A DNA stretch of 64,000 bases from Topomyia yanbarensis (GCF_030247195.1 NC_080671.1:185235725-185299724); one strand, 5' to 3'; shown: positions 22,601 through 33,029, counted from the first letter of the stretch. Notes: a model not told the origin generated them from the letters alone. Program-made: numbers and translations.

Positions 22601-24480
22601 TTTCCAACCTACGGGTTTGCTGACGATTACCAAATACTAATTACTGGATTTTGCATCGGAACAATCTTTGACTTGATGCAACAGGCATTAAGAGCTGTCG
22701 AACAGTGGTGTCGACAAGTTAAACTATCAGTTAACCCAAGCAAAACTTCAATGGTTCTTTTCACGAAGAAGCGAATAACAACCGGGGTTCGTCCCTTGCA
22801 GTTCTTTGATTCTGAGCTACTGTGTGCGGATCAAGTCAAATACGTTGGAGTCATATTGGATTCCAAACTGAATTGGTCTGCTCACATTGAGTTCAGAGTC
22901 AAGAAAGCGTGCATGGCCTTCGGGCAGTGCAGACGAACTTTTGGAAAGACCTGGGGTCTCAAACCTAAATACATCTATTGGATTTACACGACAATTGTAC
23001 GTCCAATACTGTCATACGGATGCCTTGTGTGGTGGCAGAGGGGAGAGGTGGTGACAGTCCAGTCAAAGCTAAACCATCTGCAAAGAATGGCGCTCATGGC
23101 GTTGACTGGTGCTTTCACCACGACTCCGACTGCTGCTCTTGAGGCACTTCTAAATATCAAACCATTACACATAAACTTAAAACAAGAAGCACTATCATGT
23201 GCATACAGACTGCAGGTTACTGGGCTTTGGAACAGTAATCATGTTGATCTTGCTACCAGTCATATACGATTGTGGTCACAAATGGTTACATGGGGTGAAG
23301 ATATTCTTGCTCCCAGCGATATTACACTCACTTGTAGTTTTCCTTACAGGACATTCCATGTGAAGATTCCCTCTCGAGAGGAGTGGTTGTCTGGCTTTAT
23401 GGAAAGACAGCAACAAACGCAAGTAGTCTGTTACACTGACGGTTCTCTGATGGAGGGACGTGCTGGTGCTGGTGTCTACTGTCGTGAAATGAGATTGGAA
23501 CAATCTCACTCACTAGGTAGATATTGTACTGTATTCCAAGCAGAAATCTTTGCGATTATGTGCGGGGTGCAATCGGCCCTTCAACTGAGTTTGTCCGGCA
23601 GAGTTATAAACTTCTGCTCCGATAGTCAGGCTGCAATCAAGGCCCTTAGCTCAGACAAATCCCGGTCCAAGCTAGTGATCGCGTGCCGAACCCAAATCGA
23701 AGAACTAAGCATTGTCAACACTATCTACCTTGTCTGGGTGCCCGGACATTGCGGTATTACTGGAAATGAATGGGCTGACGAATTGGCCAGGGCAGGTTCA
23801 GCGATTGACTTCGTTGGTCCTGAGCCCGCCCTGCCAATTTCGACAAGTTGGATAAGGGAAAAAATACGGTCCTGGGCTTTGTCCGAGCACCGCAATTATT
23901 GGAGAAATCTACAAACGTGTCGCCAAACAAAGGCGTTTCTAGAACAACCATGCCCAGTGGTTTCGAAAAATCTCTTACATTTTTCGAAGCTCCACTGCGG
24001 CATGCTGACCAGGGCTTTAACCGGCCACTGCAAACTCAATTATCACATGGCAACTATTCAGCGCGCTGAGTCTTTTTCATGTGATCTTTGTGAATCCGAC
24101 TACGGAACCTCATATCATCTGATATGCAACTGTCCAGCGCTAGCGCAATTGCGATTTCGAGTCTTCAGCCGTCCTTATATAGACGAAACCATGTTTGGTC
24201 GACTGAAACTCAGAGACATACTAAAGTTTCTTATCCAATGTGGTAAAGAGCTTTAGGATTATTCGCAGGCAAGTTGAACTACTTGTGAGTTTAACTTACC
24301 TGTTGTTTATTTTTGTTTTGTGCTGTTATTTTTCCCACCCTTCCAATTCTACTTCCCCACTCCTCCTTGTCCTTTCCTTCCACTCAGGAAATGATGAAAA
24401 CACACGGCAAGGCACAAATCCCCGACTATGTACGGGGAACGTGCCATTTGAGCCAATATATTCTGATTCCTGATTCCTGA
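19620..24480 (+). mobile_element. Nearly full-length LOA-clade LINE
   Basis: A 4.86-kb element sits between two copies of a 166-bp SINE-derived direct repeat. It begins GGGCCCCGTGGTGG and has a ~1.1-kb leader without a recognisable ORF1. One large ORF2 (20732-24256) follows, then a ~220-bp 3' region and a tail of TGATTCC repeats (24463-24484). LOA elements (Bilbo, Lian and relatives) encode endonuclease, reverse transcriptase and RNase H and move by target-primed reverse transcription. The leader has a (TTCC)n run near 19892-19911. The ORF2 endonuclease is damaged, so this copy should not be self-sufficient. The low divergence of the flanking repeat suggests a fairly recent insertion. Confidence 0.85.
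20732..24256 (+). CDS. LOA LINE ORF2: endonuclease (damaged), RT, RNase H
   Basis: The 1174-codon ORF starts MVRIAQVNLQHKRTA, the usual start of an APE-type endonuclease. The endonuclease is broken. From about 21050, after a TATATATA run, the proper sequence (AYLPHNES, PLIIGSDANAHY) lies in the next frame to about 21185. It then returns to the main frame with roughly 45 residues missing before VLDITLC and SLSDHK. The RT is intact by eye: RFIPKGGRSS, FRPISLSSFLLKALE, FLDIEGAFDN, PQGGVLSPLLWN and the catalytic FADD at residues 629-632. RNase H follows, with catalytic Asp903 in YTDGS and Glu938 in FQAE, then FCSDSQAA and GITGNEWADELA. A CCHC-like C-terminus (CDLC...H..C) ends it. FLDIEGAFDN and the RNase H place it in the LOA clade by resemblance. 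The stop is TAG at 24254-24256. Confidence 0.9.
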   Translation: MVRIAQVNLQHKRTATMNLSRLMQEGKASIALVQEPYFHKGNFYFGKLLNTAFIAYNKTGMTNPREMPRACILANKAIDACLISELTTRDICVVTVTLTVENVDKNIYIVQHTYRITNHLLLMISKALYHIGAEMGFRSLSAVMRMLITLQVLDITLCSDRILHELGNWQVPNETEPSLSDHKYIFFEHFDVTFNVVTYRNPKSTNWDLFLENLATKFHGYFPTISQLDDLDDVVDTTNSFILASYEEACPLRTVKSTRGTPWWRAELERMKKVMRRAWNRRQRDDSRAFRSARSAYKKCLRSAERAGWQSLCTNVSSLNEASRLNKILSKSNDFQMNSLKTRDGVYVTDEKDVLNCLFDTHFPGCIDPELINVHRSHSGDSDSWALARTLVSTESVKWAVDSFAPYKSPGKDGILPVLLQKGFDILKHVLKKILLSSLATGYIPKAWREITVRFIPKGGRSSYEEAKSFRPISLSSFLLKALERIIDHHIRNVSLVEYPLHKMQHAYQCGKSTITLLHDVVYNIEKAFSLKQSSLGVFLDIEGAFDNVSFQSILEATRGHGIPACISGWINAMLNNRMLCSSLRQAEIRKLSICGCPQGGVLSPLLWNLVADGLLKKLNELGFPTYGFADDYQILITGFCIGTIFDLMQQALRAVEQWCRQVKLSVNPSKTSMVLFTKKRITTGVRPLQFFDSELLCADQVKYVGVILDSKLNWSAHIEFRVKKACMAFGQCRRTFGKTWGLKPKYIYWIYTTIVRPILSYGCLVWWQRGEVVTVQSKLNHLQRMALMALTGAFTTTPTAALEALLNIKPLHINLKQEALSCAYRLQVTGLWNSNHVDLATSHIRLWSQMVTWGEDILAPSDITLTCSFPYRTFHVKIPSREEWLSGFMERQQQTQVVCYTDGSLMEGRAGAGVYCREMRLEQSHSLGRYCTVFQAEIFAIMCGVQSALQLSLSGRVINFCSDSQAAIKALSSDKSRSKLVIACRTQIEELSIVNTIYLVWVPGHCGITGNEWADELARAGSAIDFVGPEPALPISTSWIREKIRSWALSEHRNYWRNLQTCRQTKAFLEQPCPVVSKNLLHFSKLHCGMLTRALTGHCKLNYHMATIQRAESFSCDLCESDYGTSYHLICNCPALAQLRFRVFSRPYIDETMFGRLKLRDILKFLIQCGKEL

Positions 24481-24680
24481 TTCCATATAAAACTGATCAA
24501 GTTGGGGAATAGAGGCCGATCATAGCGTAGTCGGTACATCGATTGCCTTGTACGCAGCTAACCTGGGTTCGATTGACAACCTCGCACATAAGTTTAGACT
24601 TTCCTAAAAGAGCCTTTTATATCCCGAAAAACAGGCGAATGACCCCAAGGTAAAAACCTCTATAATCCAAATGAAAGAAA
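24481..24680 (+). mobile_element. tRNA-derived SINE, right copy of the 166-bp repeat
   Basis: Positions 24481-24646 are the right copy of the direct repeat. The SINE itself runs from about 24510: A-box-like TAGCGTAGTCGG at 24525-24536, B-box-like GGTTCGATTGAC at 24566-24577, then AGGCGAATGACCCCAAGG and a tail CTCTATAATCC, then A-rich. Such SINEs are transcribed by RNA polymerase III and copied by a partner LINE. The left copy stops at GAATGACCCC where the LOA element begins. A shorter relative is at 29845-29935. Confidence 0.75.
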
Positions 24681-25006
24681 AAGCTGGGAAGACCGTTATT
24701 GGTTGAAGCAGTGCTATCGAAACAATAATCTGGCAACAATGCTGTAATTGATGTTGTCGATTTTAACGATTGTCATCGTTGTCCGTATTCTCTTCGCTAT
24801 CCCTGATACGGTTAATACTACTGTTGTAGAAAATAATTCCTCTTGTGAGTGTCCTCCTCCTTACAAAAAGTCAAATTGATTGTGTTTTCCCTAGTTGTGA
24901 TTGCTGAATTTAATATTCATACTTGGTAAGAATATCAAACTGTATTCTTCGTCCTTTAGAATGTTTCTAATTGACTCCTTCTCCTTTAGCTTTAATAAAA
25001 TTCCAT
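24681..25006. other. No recognised gene
   Basis: AT-rich flank between the SINE tail and the TIR-bounded block. Nothing seen. Confidence 0.4.
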
Positions 25007-25109
25007 TAAGGCCATTACAAATCTTTTTTAAAAATTATGTCCAAGTACAAATTTTTTTCTGAAGGGGGGGGCAAACAAAAAATAAATATTTATTTTAATA
25101 AAAACAATT

Positions 25110-26543
25110 TTTTTTTCTTTTTGCATTTTCTTTCGATTGTTCTCATGGACATTTCCGCAGGGTGATTTCGTATAGCGGGGTTGAGCTATTTGTTTTACTA
25201 GAAAAATTCAAGCAAACATTACTGAATCAATCAAAAGTTCACATAGGAAAGGGATGCTAAAGTTTTCGTTTTAAATAATTTTCCGAACAGTGCCATTTCT
25301 AAATTCCCAATAAGAGCTTGAAAGTTCTCTAAGAACTTAAAAAACATTTAAGAGTACATTAAGGTATTAACTTTTGGTTGCTTGAATAGTTTTCGTTCCG
25401 TTATGGCGGCACATGGACCGACTGTACACACAAGGCATGAAAATCGGTCAAAGGTGAACCTGCTTGATAACAATGTACAGAAACAGGATTGCAACATTTC
25501 ACTTATGGACTTTTGGAAAACATTCTGAAATGAATCCAAAGGTAAAGTGTGCGTCAATGGAATTATTTATCTCAGATATGGTTTTCTCTGATATTTTTTC
25601 TATTGCGTATTTCATATACAGTAGCCTGGCAAACGTACATCCTGTGCATACTATACTTTTTCGAACTCTAGTGGAAACATCAGCTTTGGTTTATCGCTTG
25701 TGCTTGAAGACTTGTAGATTTGTTTGTTTGGTACATGATAGTAATTCGGCTCGGTTCAGTGTACATCTTCGAAATCTTTGCATTTTTCTCCATCTTGTTG
25801 CGCAGTAGGTAGCCATATCAGAGAAATTCATTTACGGATTTATGAAATGTATAGCAATCATCAGTTCATTTTTTGCCTTTTTCATATAAGGAAGACTGTG
25901 CAATCACTCTGAAACTCGACTTTTTAAGCTACACCCGGAGTGTCGAGTGTCATATACCACTAGATTCAGTTCGTCGATATCTGAAAATGTCGACTGCATC
26001 GAAGCGTTATATCGTGGGGAGGCTGATTCAGTCTTAAGACAAAATGATACATTAGAGCGGTTTAGCTCCGAACACATATCCGGCTAATCGCAGTGGTGAA
26101 CTTCCGTTAGCCATTTGGCTCTCGTTTCTGTGAACCATTTAGTTCCTGTTTTCGCGAGCCATCTCAATTCCTCGTCGGAAGTTCTCCTGATACCGATGGC
26201 TTTTGCGCGAGTCATTTAGCTCCCAGTTTTGTCGCAATCTACTCGCATAGTATATAAATCCTACTCAAAGGGCCAACCAGTACTTGGCGAGGGCGGTTCG
26301 GCGATACTGGATGGAGCGTAGCTTCTAGTTCGCTGCTTCCAGTTCGTTGAAAACTCGACGACCCACCGCTGGTGCTTCACTTGACCTACTCGATCTTGTC
26401 CCTGACGGTGAAACTAGTCTGTTCACATGCTTCGGTCCAGCGATTTCCGCTGGTTCGTGGTGCCCAGTACACTGGCGCCTCAAGCAAAGCTGTGGTTACT
26501 CTCACAGCCTTCCCCTTAACATAATCGTCGTGACTTTAAAAGT
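25110..26543. other. Probable 3' part of R1-like LINE and unknown DNA
   Basis: No intact ORF. Positions 26040-26250 repeat a GAGCCATTTAGCTCC-like phrase four to five times with variation, in DNA richer in GC than its flanks. Read on the minus strand this lies downstream of the RT remnant at 26544-27325 and may be the decayed 3' part of that LINE. A 114-codon plus-strand ORF (25464-25808) has no motif. Confidence 0.35.
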
Positions 26544-27325
26544 TCAAGTCGATGATATATTTTCCGACCGCGCTGTCTTTCGGCTGCTAGTCATCACCAA
26601 CTCTGTTTTATGATGGGCAATCGTCTCCGTGTCGAGTGTCTCCTCTTCTAGCGATTGTCCGATTACTTGGAACACCACATCATCCGTGAAGCCGAAAATC
26701 GATATATCTCTGGGAAGCTTCAGCTTCAATACTCCATCGTACACTGCGTTCCACAGCGTCGAGTCGAGGAACGTCAGTTGTAGTTGTGATTCCCCCTTGT
26801 CTGTCTCGTAGATCAGTGTTCGGTACTGAAAGTAGCTCTATAATATCCTGCAGAGTTACTCGTGCTGTACAGCGTGTGGGCGATTGCTTCCCAGCTAGTA
26901 CTATTGAAGCATTCTTCACGCCTAAGGGAACCACCACGCAAAAACGATATCCTTATCTCTGCTGTCTCCACAACTCCCACAACCGTTCGGGTGGATTTCA
27001 CTGTAGACCTGCCTATAACGAAGCCGAATTATATGAGATGCCGTTCTCACGGTCCGCGTACTTCGTTAGCTTGTTCAGGATTACTCCTTCTCTCTAACAT
27101 TACCAAGGGATATATTGACTACGCTGAAAGATTTCCATGTTGTCCCGGCATCGGAAGCAACATCAGCTTTTGTCGCTTCCAATTATCGGATCGTTTTGAA
27201 ACTATCCGGGCTCTCATGTATCGCTTCACTTTTATGGCTTTCGCCATCTCGATAATCTGTTTGTTGGTAAATCGATCTTCATCTTTGTGATCATCCTCCT
27301 CACTGTACGGCGAGAATAGATTCAT
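26544..27325 (-). pseudogene. R1-type LINE reverse transcriptase remnant
   Basis: In shifting frames the minus strand gives TPYSEEDDHKDEDRFTNKQI-like linker sequence, WKRQKLMLLPMPG (RT motif 1 region), VILNKLTKY, TVVGVVETAEI, NSTSWEAIAHTLYS and TLWNAVYDGVLKLKLP. It ends with ISIFGFTDDVVFQVIG at the catalytic site and LAHHKTELVMTS. The motif order and the DGVLKL...GF.DD...AHHKTE signature are those of the R1 clade. The catalytic alanine is threonine (FTDD), and at least four frameshifts or stops are present, so it is inactive. R1 elements classically use 28S rDNA, but many R1-clade LINEs in mosquitoes insert elsewhere, as this one would. Confidence 0.75.
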
Positions 27326-27589
27326 GTTGTGGGGAAAACCTTTCGATGGTGACCTCCATCTTTTCCGGGCACCTTTCAGGTGGTGCAGCTGAGCCTTTTA
27401 TTTTTGTTATGCCAACTTTGTAGGTCTTTCCTAAGGAAATTCGCGTTGGCTTTGTGGCAAGGCTTTCTTGTACAGCTTGACTGCTTTGTTGAGAGCGGTT
27501 CTTGCAGCTCGCTTCGCTCGAGCTTTCTGACTTCTTTTTAATTTTAAATATATTTTACACAGCTCAATGCGTTAGCACAACTGAGCCGT

Positions 27590-28392
27590 GGAGCGCACAT
27601 TGTGGGTCATTTGGTCCGTCTTCTCTCGCGTTTTCGTTTACGTCCATGTCATCATCGGTACTGCATTCATCTTGCTCATCGTCGGATGTTCTTATTTGTT
27701 GTTTGTGCTTACGGGTCGCTATTGTAAATCCTTCTTCATCGGTATTAGATTCCTTATTGGTGGTGTTGGTTGTTGGTTTGGAAACATTTGCTGTAATCGT
27801 TGTTACTTCGATGTTGGTAATGGCAGATGGTTTAGTGGTACTGGGGCCGATCGTTGTTGAGCTGGTGTTTGTGAATGTCCGGTCTGCAGTCGTTGGTTTA
27901 CCAACTGGTTGTGGTTTAACATACGATGATTGTATACCGGCTTTGCTCGTATCAGGTGGAATTTCTTTAGCAGTCTCTGCGCAAGGTTTCCTGTGGTGTA
28001 GCGGATGATCACAATATTGACAGGTAGGAATCTGTCCTGGGTGCGTGACTAGTGTTCGTTGAGAATATTCAACATCATTAGGTGATTAGCATGTGAAAGT
28101 CAAGTAAGAGGGAATAGGTTTTGTCGGACGCATTCTCACCACACGAACTTCGTTGTGGAGTCTTGGGAAGAAGTTCCTCCAACTATCTTCCTTAACACTA
28201 TTCACCTCTCCGTATTTTGACAGGATTGATAGCGAAGGAACTAGTACGTGGTGCCAGGTCATGTATCTTTTTTTCGATACTGTCAACATCTATATACGTT
28301 GGAATACTGTATAAAATGTCATTACATTCGATGACGTGTTTCGTGTTGTTCTGGGAAGCGAATGATTCTGCTTGACTAATATTTTTTAACAT
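27590..28392 (-). pseudogene. LINE ORF1 remnant with CCHC zinc knuckle
   Basis: The 3' ~155 codons are one open minus-strand frame (about 28046 down to 27590). It starts LVTHPGQIPTCQYCDHPLHH and contains the knuckle C-x2-C-x4-H-x4-C, followed by a Thr/Ser/Pro-rich stretch and an acidic tail (TSDDEQDECSTDDDMD). Upstream, frames at 28198-28392 and 28086-28289 add MLKNISQAESFASQ, EDSWRNFFPRLHNEVRVVRM and PIPSYLTFT, the N-terminal half of a gag-like LINE ORF1. A stop or frameshift separates the halves. It lies between the endonuclease part and the RT part of the R1-like ORF2, which is the wrong place for ORF1. Confidence 0.65.
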
Positions 28393-28439
28393 GTTCAGTA
28401 AATTTGATTACTTGCCCTGCTATTGCAGCGGAGCGATTT

Positions 28440-29005
28440 CTAGCTTCTGAACTGAGCGAGATGAGAAACCGAAGTGATCTCCGACTTCTTCTCCAAGCTC
28501 GGAGGCAACTTATACGTAGATCGATAATCGTCGTATTGCACCCGGCGACCGTTTCTCAGTTTCCCATCCCTTGGTATGGTCGCATTACACGCCTTTGTTA
28601 GTAGTGCCGTGAACTCGTTCGCATTTAGGTTGAAGAGGATACCCTCAAATTCAAGTTCTTCGACGGACACGTTCCTGTGAAAAATCGCTGTTTTCCATCT
28701 TCACTCGTTTATATATCTCCTACATATTCATATTCATGTGTAGTTCATAGTCCTGTTATCAATGCTGTGCCAAATCGCTTGGTGGTCGCTGTGGATATAT
28801 CCTCGCACGCTTTTCAGTCCATCTTTACGGTTACTCCAAGGATACAAAAATTAACATCGATAATGGATTCCCGGTTCTTCCTGCGGTAAGTGCCGATGAT
28901 ACCATTATTTGTAAGATCTATATTTAGCTTTGCTAGAGCATTCTTGATCGCGGATGGCCAGACAAAGTTCTTTTGATTCCAGCGTCTATCTCGAAAATTT
29001 CGCAT
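28440..29005 (-). pseudogene. R1-type LINE endonuclease end and RT linker
   Basis: The frame at 28814-29005 reads NNGIIGTYRRKNRESIIDVN then FCILGVTVKMDW, the C-terminal segment of an R1-clade APE endonuclease just before the SDH motif. The SDH block itself is corrupted to STATTKRFG-like sequence. The frame at 28440-28670 gives VEELEFEGILFNLNANEFTA and LLTKACNATIPRDGKLRNGR, the linker between endonuclease and RT in R1-type ORF2. It is on the same strand as the RT at 26544-27325 but ~1.1 kb too far from it because of the intervening ORF1 piece. Confidence 0.65.
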
Positions 29006-29844
29006 GTTTCTGGTTCTTGGAATATTTCAGAATTAATGTCTCTTCGGCTTCTCGCAAAACGGCTTATTCGATTTTCACAAGCTTAGCCTTAAATGGAAGG
29101 TTTGGTAGCAGATTTTGATCTGATCAAGTTCATAAGAATCGCACATATGGCTGCGGAAATACGGTATGAATACTACGATCCCATATGAAATCTTTAAATG
29201 TCAAAAACCTTTCGGTAAAGCTCATGTATATAGAATATTGAACCACATATAAATCTCCAGGAGTCTGATTTGAATTCAGATTGTTTCCTTATCGAAATTA
29301 TTTTCGAATGCAACGATCGATTATGTCTCGATCGACTGTTGAGTTTAATTTGGAATCGATTCAGAAGTCGGTCTGTATTAGCCTTTCCATGAGATGTTTG
29401 TTTGATAATACACAGATGGGTCCTTCCTTCCGCACCCAGCAAATGTTTCATTTGATGTTGGACTGGATCGATGATCTCATTTAAACTTCACATTTACCCG
29501 AGAATGGTCAAAATAAAAATTATCATGGGATGGTAATTTCTAAAACTACCATAATAGTTTTCAGTTACGAAAAGCAAAACTCTATGGAAGCTATTTTTAT
29601 TCTATAAAACGTGACAATTTTTTGAATTTTGGTTATTTTAAAAAAAATTATTTGCCCCCTGATTTTTTTCAGCGATTTTGCAGGGGGGGGTGACATAATT
29701 TTTAAAAAATATTTGTAATGGCCTAATCTCTCTTGTATAACGCCGACTGTATTCCTGATTTTAAATTGGCCTCGAAATTGTTCCTCTCAGTTTCAATACG
29801 AAAAAGAATATTAAATTGTAATCAGTTTTAAAACTTTTAACGGG

Positions 29845-29935
29845 GCGGGCATAGCGTAGTTGGTGTATCGATTGCATTTACGAGACGGAGACGAAAGAGA
29901 CGAATGACCTTTAGGTTAAAATATATTTAATCGGA
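29845..29935 (+). mobile_element. Internally deleted SINE copy
   Basis: GGGCATAGCGTAGTTGGTGT resembles the A-box head of the SINE at 24510. After ATCGATTGCATTTACGAGAC the B-box part is missing, and the copy resumes with GACGAATGACCTTTAGGTTA and ends A-rich. It has lost its internal B box. Confidence 0.65.
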
Positions 29936-29983
29936 ATATGAAAAAAAGCTTTTAACAGTTATGTGTCCAACAAAAAACATCTT

Positions 29984-30600
29984 TAACAGGCCAACGAGGG
30001 TACCCGGGTACCCACAAATTGAAATGCTCCTAACTATGGCTTCCTTTAACCGATTTGGACACTTTTAGATGTTTTGGATTTAGGAACATTTTCTGTAAAA
30101 TAGAACCGGAAGAATGGATCTGGTTTTTGACAATCCGGATTTTCCGGAGTAATGTTCCAGTACTAGGGTATGATTTGTAAATGTCAATAATGTCCTAGCA
30201 ATATGAGAATCAAAACTCTTCAAATTGTCTCGGAAGTCTGTTTTTTATTGTTACGATACCCCATGGCAATTTGAAAAATGGAATTGGAGTGGAATGGCCA
30301 CTCACGGCCCCGTTCCGGGATCAAATCACCAAATGATTCCAAAACCACGAGATACAGCATACGAATGCAATTCCAAGAATTTTGATACCCATATTGCTAG
30401 TATTCCATTGCAGTTCGCAAATAGTACCCCAGCACTGGGACCTGCTTCCGGAAACCAGGATTCCCGGGAACCGAACGAAGTCCAAAAGTGGATGAGTTCC
30501 TGAATCCAAAACACCTAAAAGTATCGAAATCGGTTGGATATTACCTTAATTATGGGCATTTAAGTTTTGTGGATACCTGGGTACCCACGTCGGCCTGTTA
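29984..30600. mobile_element. 617-bp MITE with TAACAGGCC termini
   Basis: Both ends carry TAACAGGCCAACG (right end: TAACAGGCCGACG) followed closely by GGGTACCCGGGTACCCAC-like sequence in inverted orientation. The interior is not palindromic and has no transposase. A related half-copy (GGTAACCGGGTACCGCGTGG) follows at 30664-30700. A TA target duplication is possible but not certain, because TA is also part of the terminus. Confidence 0.75.
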
Positions 30601-30769
30601 CGTTAAGTTTCAATTTCCAGCTATGGATAAAACATGGGAATTTCATTAATTGAAACTTCAAAAGGTAACCGGGTACCGCGTGGGACCCATAACGGTTAAC
30701 ATGTAAAACAGAGAAATTGGCACCGTCAAACTAACGCACCGTGCCATACTAAATAAACGAAAGAACATA

Positions 30770-30905
30770 GCTTTTGTACTGAGAAACAAGAGCATTTTAG
30801 CCAGAAAGTTAGCGGTAATATTTTGCTACGGTGTCCCACAAGGAAGTCACCTAGAGTCATTAATCTTTCTTTTGTGTTACAATGATATATTTGCGAGCTG
30901 GAAAA
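30770..30905 (+). pseudogene. CR1-like reverse transcriptase remnant
   Basis: Translation gives AVIFCYGVPQGSHLESLIFL then LCYNDIF, the RT motif B region of CR1-type LINEs with few changes. The YADD block is not present downstream. Confidence 0.6.
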
Positions 30906-31174
30906 TTACTCAACGTCGAGAAACTTTTTTTTGCTTCATTCCATTCCGAAGCTGCTCAGAGAAGAACCTGGTCAACATTAGGGTGGTCATATCAGTTGAG
31001 TAAAAATCCAGGGATGCCCTAAGGGGACCTCACCTTTCCGGTGATATAAAGTCGATTTGACGGTACTTCCTGCGCGAATGATAGTGAAAAAATATCGCGT
31101 TCAATTTATGCAGATATAATGAGATCACTAAAGACTTCTTAAGGTTTACACACATGTGATTCATTCTATGTCAA

Positions 31175-31396
31175 TCAACAAAAATTGGATGCTAATGTTG
31201 GAGAAATCTTCAATCTTCGATTGAGATCATCTGCGAAGAACAGTCGCAAAGTCTTTAGCACTACATGTACATCATTGAAGTACAACAGAAACCTCAACGG
31301 TACCAGGTGCCATTCTTGGAGTATTTGTTGAATTTGAAGTAAATATGGGTACCTGGAAATCTCTATCTCTCGATCAACCAGGAAGGATCGAAACAA
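31175..31396 (-). pseudogene. CR1-like reverse transcriptase remnant, minus strand
   Basis: The 73-codon frame includes LVPLRFLLYFNDVHVVLKTL then RLFFADDL. This covers the LGPLLF...NDV block and the catalytic FADD box of a LINE RT. The upstream PQGS part is lost. It is opposite in strand to the neighbouring fragments at 30770 and 31660, so the three are separate insertions or an inverted piece. Confidence 0.6.
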
Positions 31397-31659
31397 CTAC
31401 AACAATTATTATTGATTTAAAAAATCTGCATTTTAGCGCAAACTGGTTGGTGTAAATAACACCAAATTGATTGTGACATTCCATACTCTCAATTGTGTAT
31501 GATATTATAGAATGCTGGCAGTAAGCCCCATAATGAGCAGCTCGAAAAACTTCGAGACTGTGCTCAATGAAGTTATTCCACGATAGTTATTAAAGACTCA
31601 CTTATCTCAGCGAAAAAACATTTTTTGGGTTAGAGGACAATTTTTTTAATCTATTTATA

Positions 31660-32936
31660 AATCGGGTAAAAATCTGATATTCGCAATTATCGTGGAATTG
31701 CCATTCTATCTTGCTTTCCCAAACTTTTCGAATCCATCATAAATAAAAACATTTTCAACCAAGTCAAACATAAAATAACAAATTCACAACATGGGTTTTT
31801 TATAGGCCGTTCAACTAGTACAAACCTTTTAGAATTTGTTGATTACTCGTTAAATGCCATGGGTAAAGGAAATCATATAGAAGCTCTTTACACTGACTTC
31901 AGCAAAGCAAATCTGATATAATTAATGTTACTTCGGAGGTTCCTCAAGGTTCACACTTAGAACCTCTTCTTTTCATTTTATATGTCAACGACATCTTTCT
32001 TATATTGAAAAACATTAAAATTCTCATATAGGCGGATGATATGAAGCTATTTTTAGAAATTAGAAATAATAATGACTATCATGTTTTTTAACAATGAAAC
32101 ACAAATCTTTTGTACATGGTGTTGTAAATAATTACTGAAATAAAATGTTAAAAAATGTAATCTCATAACTTTATGCAGAAAACAAATCAGGACCTCCGTT
32201 TCAATTACATTAGGTAATCAAATCGGTCGGAAATGCGATAAAATAAGACATTTAGAAGTTATCTTAGACAAAAAGTTAAAATTTGTGGAACATTACAACA
32301 CAATTGTTCATAGAGCTAGTAATATGCTTAATTTTATAAAAAGCTTCGGATATCACTTTCAAGATCTTTACACAATTGAAACTCTTTGAGTAGTATATGT
32401 TCGGTGTATTTTAGAATATTGTAGTATTGTTTGGTCACTATTCATAAAAAATACGAAGTGAGAATTGAGTCAATCCAAAAGCAGTTTCTATTATATGCAC
32501 TACGCAGGTTAAGATGGACAGCATTCCCTCTTCCATCTTATGAAGCACGTTGTATGTTGATAGATATTCAAACATTCAAAGAACGTCGGGACTATGCCAT
32601 GATCTCGTTTCTAAACGATATCGTTATGCAGCGTACTGACTCATCTTACATATTGTCAAAATTAAATTTATATGCTCCTACTGTCAATTACGCAATAGAA
32701 ATTTGTTAGCGATAGGTCATCACCGTACAGATTATGCTAAATTCGGACCACTAAACCAGATGGCTGTGTATAACGAGCATTGTGAAAGTATGCCCCGAAC
32801 AAATTTAAAACAGTTTTCAACTATTTGCGAAATCATAGAACATAAGAATAGTGTACAGTATAGTATATAAGCAATTAATGTTTGTGTAATGTAATCTACA
32901 ATTGATTAACGAATAAATAAATAATAAAAGAAAAAC
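31660..32936 (+). pseudogene. Degraded CR1-like LINE, RT domain to tail
   Basis: Reading across frames: YRGIAILSCFPKLFESIINK, HGFFIGRSTSTNLLEFVDYS, LYTDFSKA (motif A, then a deletion), VPQGSHLEPLLFILYVNDIF, then ADDMKLF after an in-frame stop. An open frame at 32431-32709 holds VRIESIQKQFLLYALRRLRW and further RT C-terminal sequence. The element ends in AATAAATAAATAATAAAAG (32911-32929), a typical tail. No endonuclease remains, so it is 5'-truncated and inactive. It is of the same broad CR1 type as 39571-40666 but more decayed. Confidence 0.75.
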
Positions 32937-33029
32937 CAGGACTAGTCGAGTATTTTCCTAGAAGTCCCAGGACATCAGAACAGTCAATTGAAACTCAAGT
33001 CATGATGGCCATGTCCATAATACCCAATT

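Larger units (their letters stand above)
25010..29723. mobile_element. 4.7-kb block bounded by inverted termini and TAA
   Basis: GGCCATTACAAAT then TTTTTTAAAAATTATGTC at 25010 is mirrored by the end at 29723. The similarity continues inward for about 90 bp in an interrupted way, with G-run segments on both sides. TAA lies outside both ends (25007-25009 and 29724-29726). A 3-bp TAA duplication with GG-starting termini suits PIF/Harbinger-type DNA transposons, but no DDE transposase is visible. The middle is minus-strand LINE debris, so the simplest reading is a small DNA element later invaded by LINEs. Confidence 0.6.

Noticed and set aside
24525..24577. tRNA gene
   Set aside because: A- and B-box words are present, but there is no cloverleaf or acceptor stem, and the copy number and tail show it is a SINE.
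27502..28008. 168-codon plus-strand ORF rich in Val, Leu and Ser, membrane-like
   Set aside because: It is the antisense shadow of the Thr/Ser-rich LINE ORF1 read on the minus strand, which carries a true CCHC knuckle.
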